Shown here piece after piece: positions 61,387 to 64,000 of a stretch of DNA of 64,000 nucleotides (positions are counted from its first letter, which is position 1; the number at the start of each line of letters is the position of its first letter). A model generated the notes under the pieces. The model searched no databases, was not told where the DNA came from, and saw only the letters and a list, made by a program, of their open reading frames with translations. This DNA comes from Amycolatopsis xylanica (lineage in GTDB: Bacteria; Actinomycetota; Actinomycetes; Mycobacteriales; Pseudonocardiaceae): assembly GCF_900107045.1 (NCBI RefSeq), contig NZ_FNON01000008.1, positions 62,001 to 126,000 on the forward strand, read 5' to 3'. Made by a program: the position numbers and the translations under genes.

Positions 61387-62172
61387 CTAGCCACCCTGCG
61401 GGTTGTGGTCGCTCACCCCGCCCCAGCGGCCCGGCGGCAGGACGATCACGCGCACCTTGCCGATGATGTTGCCCACCGGCACCGCGCCCGGCAGTCCGCC
61501 ACCGCCCTGGCAGCGCGAGTCGCACGAGTCGTTGCGGTTGTCGCCCATCACCCAGACCATCCCGGCCGGCACCTTGACCGGCTCGAATGCCTGCTGCGTG
61601 TTGGGCTCGCCGAGCCAGTGGATGTACGGCTCGTCGAGTGGCTTCCCGTCCACGAGCACGCGGTTCTGCGCGTCGCAGCACTGCACGGTCTGCCCGCCGA
61701 CGGCGATGACCCGCTTGACGAAGTCACGCTCGTCCGGCGGCGCGAAGCCGACCAGCGAGCCGAGCCAGCGGAACGTGCTGGTGATGAAGTTGCCGGACTC
61801 CTGCGGCGCGATCTCGGCGTTGCCCCAGGATTCGGGGCCCTTGAACACGATCACGTCGCCGGGGCTCGGGTCGTTGAAGTCGTAGACCACGCGGTCGACC
61901 AGCACCCGGTCGCCGAAGCAGCCGGTGCAGCCGTGCAGTGTGGACTCCATCGACTCCGACGGGATCATGAAGACCTTGCCGAGGAACTGCTGGATCAGGA
62001 TGGTCAGCACGAGCGCGACCGCGATCAGAATCGGCAATTCCTTCCAGAATGACCGTTTCTTCTTCGGTAGCTTTCCCCGCCGAGAGCGCCTCGAGGTGCC
62101 TTCGGCTTTCGCCGCACCGCCTTCGGCGTCGTCATCGTCTTCGGCGGCATTCGGGGTAACGGGTTCGGCCAC
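61387..62172 (-). CDS. lepB: Signal peptidase I
   Basis: The 261-residue membrane protease removes Sec signal peptides. A basic, acidic-rich cytosolic N-terminus is followed by one membrane span (ILIAVALVLTILIQQFLG, about 48-66). The catalytic Ser is in IPSESMESTL and the Lys in DFVKRVIAV; the box E motif is GDNRNDSCDS. A Cys-rich HGCTGCFGD insert follows the catalytic Ser, and CCDAQ and CDSRC add more cysteines, possibly disulfides. The GTG start lacks a strong ribosome site. It serves the many secreted proteins of this genome. Confidence 0.93.
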   Translation of the reverse strand: MAEPVTPNAAEDDDDAEGGAAKAEGTSRRSRRGKLPKKKRSFWKELPILIAVALVLTILIQQFLGKVFMIPSESMESTLHGCTGCFGDRVLVDRVVYDFNDPSPGDVIVFKGPESWGNAEIAPQESGNFITSTFRWLGSLVGFAPPDERDFVKRVIAVGGQTVQCCDAQNRVLVDGKPLDEPYIHWLGEPNTQQAFEPVKVPAGMVWVMGDNRNDSCDSRCQGGGGLPGAVPVGNIIGKVRVIVLPPGRWGGVSDHNPQGG

Positions 62173-62277
62173 GTCGCCAGGCTACCCATCAAATGCGGAT
62201 GACGGTTGGGTTGCGATGCCTGCGCCACGGTCGGGTGACGGGGCAGACTGGCCGCCGGTCGAGAGAAGGGGGCACGG

Positions 62278-62544
62278 ATGTCGAAACTACGCACTTTGGT
62301 ACTGGCCACACTGTTCGCGGTGCTCTCGCTGATCGGGACATCGGCGCACGCGACGCCGGCGCCGCCGGTCGCCGCGGTCGCGCACGCGCATGCCCAGACC
62401 GCTGAGGAGACCGCCCAGCAGGATCAGAAGACGGCCAAGAGCAAGCTCGTCGCGGGCGGGGTCGCGCTCGTGCTGCTGTTGCTGGTGGTCTGGGGCCGCA
62501 GTCTGCGCAAGCCCAAGAAGAAGAAAGAGGAGCCCAAGAAGTAG
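62278..62544 (+). CDS. Small secreted/membrane protein with Lys-rich tail
   Basis: The 88-residue protein has a signal-peptide-like segment (about 1-27, ending AHATP). A polar Ala/Gln linker and a second hydrophobic helix (LVAGGVALVLLLLVVWG, about 57-73) follow, then a RKPKKKKEEPKK cytosolic tail. It is probably a single-span type I membrane protein with an extracellular N-terminus. GAGAAGG precedes the ATG. No family is recognised. It is divergent from signal peptidase I. Confidence 0.7.
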   Translation: MSKLRTLVLATLFAVLSLIGTSAHATPAPPVAAVAHAHAQTAEETAQQDQKTAKSKLVAGGVALVLLLLVVWGRSLRKPKKKKEEPKK

Positions 62545-62581
62545 GCGCTGCTCCAAGCGGGTTGCGGTCGTTGCAATAGAC

Positions 62582-62595
62582 TAGAACATGTTCTT
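62582..62595. promoter_or_regulatory. KstR-like operator before the ketosteroid dehydrogenase-like gene
   Basis: TAGAACATGTTCTT matches the steroid-repressor KstR consensus TnnAACnnGTTnnA at every fixed base except the last. It contains the perfect palindrome AGAACATGTTCT. It lies 11 bases before the ATG, over a possible -10 or transcript start. Confidence 0.55.
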
Positions 62596-62606
62596 ATCTG
62601 AGTGCC

Positions 62607-64000
62607 ATGGCCGACAACCTCTCTCGTCGCAAGCTGTTCGTGGGCACCGGTCTCGCGGCGGCGTCCGGGCTAGTGAGCCCCGCTCCGGCGATGGCCGCCG
62701 AAGAGTTCGACGTGGTCGTGGTCGGCGCGGGAGCGGCCGGGATGACCGCGGCGCTGACCGTCGCGAAACGCGGCCTGAGCTGCGTGGTGGTCGAAAAGGC
62801 GCCGGTGTTCGGCGGCTCGGCCGCCCGTTCCGGCGCGGGCATCTGGATCCCGTGCAACCCGGTGCTGGCCGCCGCGGGCGTGCGTGACGATCCCCAGCAG
62901 GCGGCGGCGTATCTGGCAGCGGTCGTCGGCGACGCGGTGCCCGCCGCGCGGCAGAACGCGTTCTTGTCCAACGGCCCGGCGATGATCTCGTTCGTGATGG
63001 CGAACAGCCCGCTGCGGTTCCGCTGGATGGAGGGCTACAGCGACTACTACCCGGAGTTGCCCGGCGGCATGCCGAACGGCCGGTCGATCGAACCGGACAT
63101 GTTCGACGGAAATCTGCTCGGCCCCGAGCTGGCGCGGCTGAATCCGCCGTATATCCCGACACCACCGGGCCTGGTCGTGTTCAGCGCCGACTACAAGTGG
63201 CTCAACCTGGCCGCGGTCAACCCGAAGGGCACCGCGGTCTCGGCCGCCTGCCTCGCGCGCGGCACCGAGGCCGCGCTGAAGGGCCAGAAGCCGCTCACCA
63301 TGGGCCAATCGCTCGCGGGCGCGCTGCGTGCGGGACTGCTGGCCGCCAACGTGCCGGTCTGGCTGAACACCCCGCTGCTGGACCTGCACAGCGAGGGCGG
63401 CAAGGTCACCGGCGTCGTGGTTTCCCGTGGTGGCACCGAAACCCTGGTCCGCGCGCGGCGCGGGGTGATTGTCGGCTCCGGCGGGTTCGAGCACAACGCG
63501 AGCATGCGCGCGCAGTACCAGCAGCAGCCGATCGGCACGGAGTGGACGGTCGGCGCGAGCTCGAACACCGGCGACGGCATCCGCGCGGGCGCGCGGGCGG
63601 GCGCGGCGCTGGCGTTGATGGACGACGCGTGGTGGGGCCCGGCGATCCCGTTACCGGAGGAACCGTGGTTCTGCCTGGCCGAGCGGACGCTGCCGGGCGG
63701 GCTGATCGTCAACACGGCCGGGCAGCGCTTCGTCAACGAGGCCGCGCCGTACAGCGACGTCGTCCACACGATGTACCAGCGCGGGCACACGGCGGCCTGG
63801 CTCGTGGTCGATCAGCACTACCGCAACAAGTACCTGTTCAAGGACGTGCTGCCGACGCTGCCGTTCCCGGACGCGTGGTACTCCTCGGGCGCGGTGGTGA
63901 AGTCGTGGACAGTGGACGGTCTGGCGACCGCGATGGGCGTGCCGCAGAACGCCTTGCGTGCCACCGTTTCCCGCTTCAACGGCTTCGCTCGCTCGGGTGA
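62607..64000 (+). CDS. kstD: FAD-dependent 3-ketosteroid delta1-dehydrogenase-like protein (3' truncated by window)
   Basis: The frame is open to the window end (464 residues so far). A twin-arginine signal (SRRKLFVGTGLAAASG) suggests Tat export or a cofactor-loaded precursor. The FAD fold begins with VVVVGAGAAGMTAAL (about residue 38) and continues with VVVEKAPVFGGSAARSGAGIWIPCN, the KstD/flavocytochrome-like motif. GGLIVNTAGQRFVNEAAPYSD lies further on. Family members introduce a 1,2 double bond in the steroid A ring. A Tat signal is unusual for KstD, so another FAD dehydrogenase is possible. A KstR-like palindrome precedes it. Confidence 0.78.
   Translation, partial: MADNLSRRKLFVGTGLAAASGLVSPAPAMAAEEFDVVVVGAGAAGMTAALTVAKRGLSCVVVEKAPVFGGSAARSGAGIWIPCNPVLAAAGVRDDPQQAAAYLAAVVGDAVPAARQNAFLSNGPAMISFVMANSPLRFRWMEGYSDYYPELPGGMPNGRSIEPDMFDGNLLGPELARLNPPYIPTPPGLVVFSADYKWLNLAAVNPKGTAVSAACLARGTEAALKGQKPLTMGQSLAGALRAGLLAANVPVWLNTPLLDLHSEGGKVTGVVVSRGGTETLVRARRGVIVGSGGFEHNASMRAQYQQQPIGTEWTVGASSNTGDGIRAGARAGAALALMDDAWWGPAIPLPEEPWFCLAERTLPGGLIVNTAGQRFVNEAAPYSDVVHTMYQRGHTAAWLVVDQHYRNKYLFKDVLPTLPFPDAWYSSGAVVKSWTVDGLATAMGVPQNALRATVSRFNGFARSG

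Overview
The window is high-GC DNA with strong third-position GC bias, many GTG/TTG starts, Tat and Sec secretomes, LAL-type LuxR and DUF222-HNH genes. This points to a filamentous actinomycete, most likely Pseudonocardiales (Amycolatopsis-like). The genus is an inference from gene style, not proven. No rRNA, tRNA or CRISPR array was found.

Layout. 0.1-2.0 kb: an HTH/TPR regulator with a SLOG-fold partner. 2.3-4.4 kb: a secreted multidomain sugar dehydrogenase. 4.5-8.0 kb: a DUF1353 protein, then a TPR-CHAT protease-like protein preceded by an unannotated 57-residue Cys-containing peptide gene. 8.4-11.7 kb: a three-gene terpenoid operon (prenyl synthase, terpene cyclase, P450) facing a large LuxR regulator. 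14.5-15.7 kb: a secreted M14 carboxypeptidase. 15.7-17.7 kb: a DUF222-HNH endonuclease gene between long inverted repeats, followed by minisatellite and G-rich DNA. 18.0-23.8 kb: an oligopeptide ABC importer operon. 24.0-25.9 kb: the meta-cleavage aldolase/acetaldehyde dehydrogenase pair. 25.9-29.0 kb: a PP2C phosphatase divergent from an HTH-N6-DNA-methylase and a Ser/Thr kinase.

29.2-37.4 kb is the best-defined system: a complete six-gene lactazole-type thiopeptide cluster (precursor, tRNA-Glu-dependent glutamylation enzyme, pyridine synthase, RRE/ThiF-like partner, YcaO cyclodehydratase, eliminase-dehydrogenase fusion). The genes overlap or nearly abut, and the core peptide differs from lactazole as I remember it.

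37.5-56 kb holds secreted and carbohydrate-active genes (beta-helix protein, M15-like domain, S8 protease, GH29-like fucosidase, sugar dehydrogenases, polysaccharide deacetylase, type-B esterase), with an SDR, a wax-ester synthase, a GNAT and a LigD-type polymerase. The intergenic DNA here is unusually rich in palindromes. It includes a six-unit array with a 31-bp period and a dispersed 42-bp palindrome with a fixed GGTTAGAACC centre (five copies in the window). 56-64 kb: an unknown membrane protein, an expansin-like secreted protein, a divergent acyl-CoA ligase with a PucR-type regulator, signal peptidase I, a small membrane protein, and a truncated ketosteroid-dehydrogenase-like flavoprotein with a KstR-like operator.
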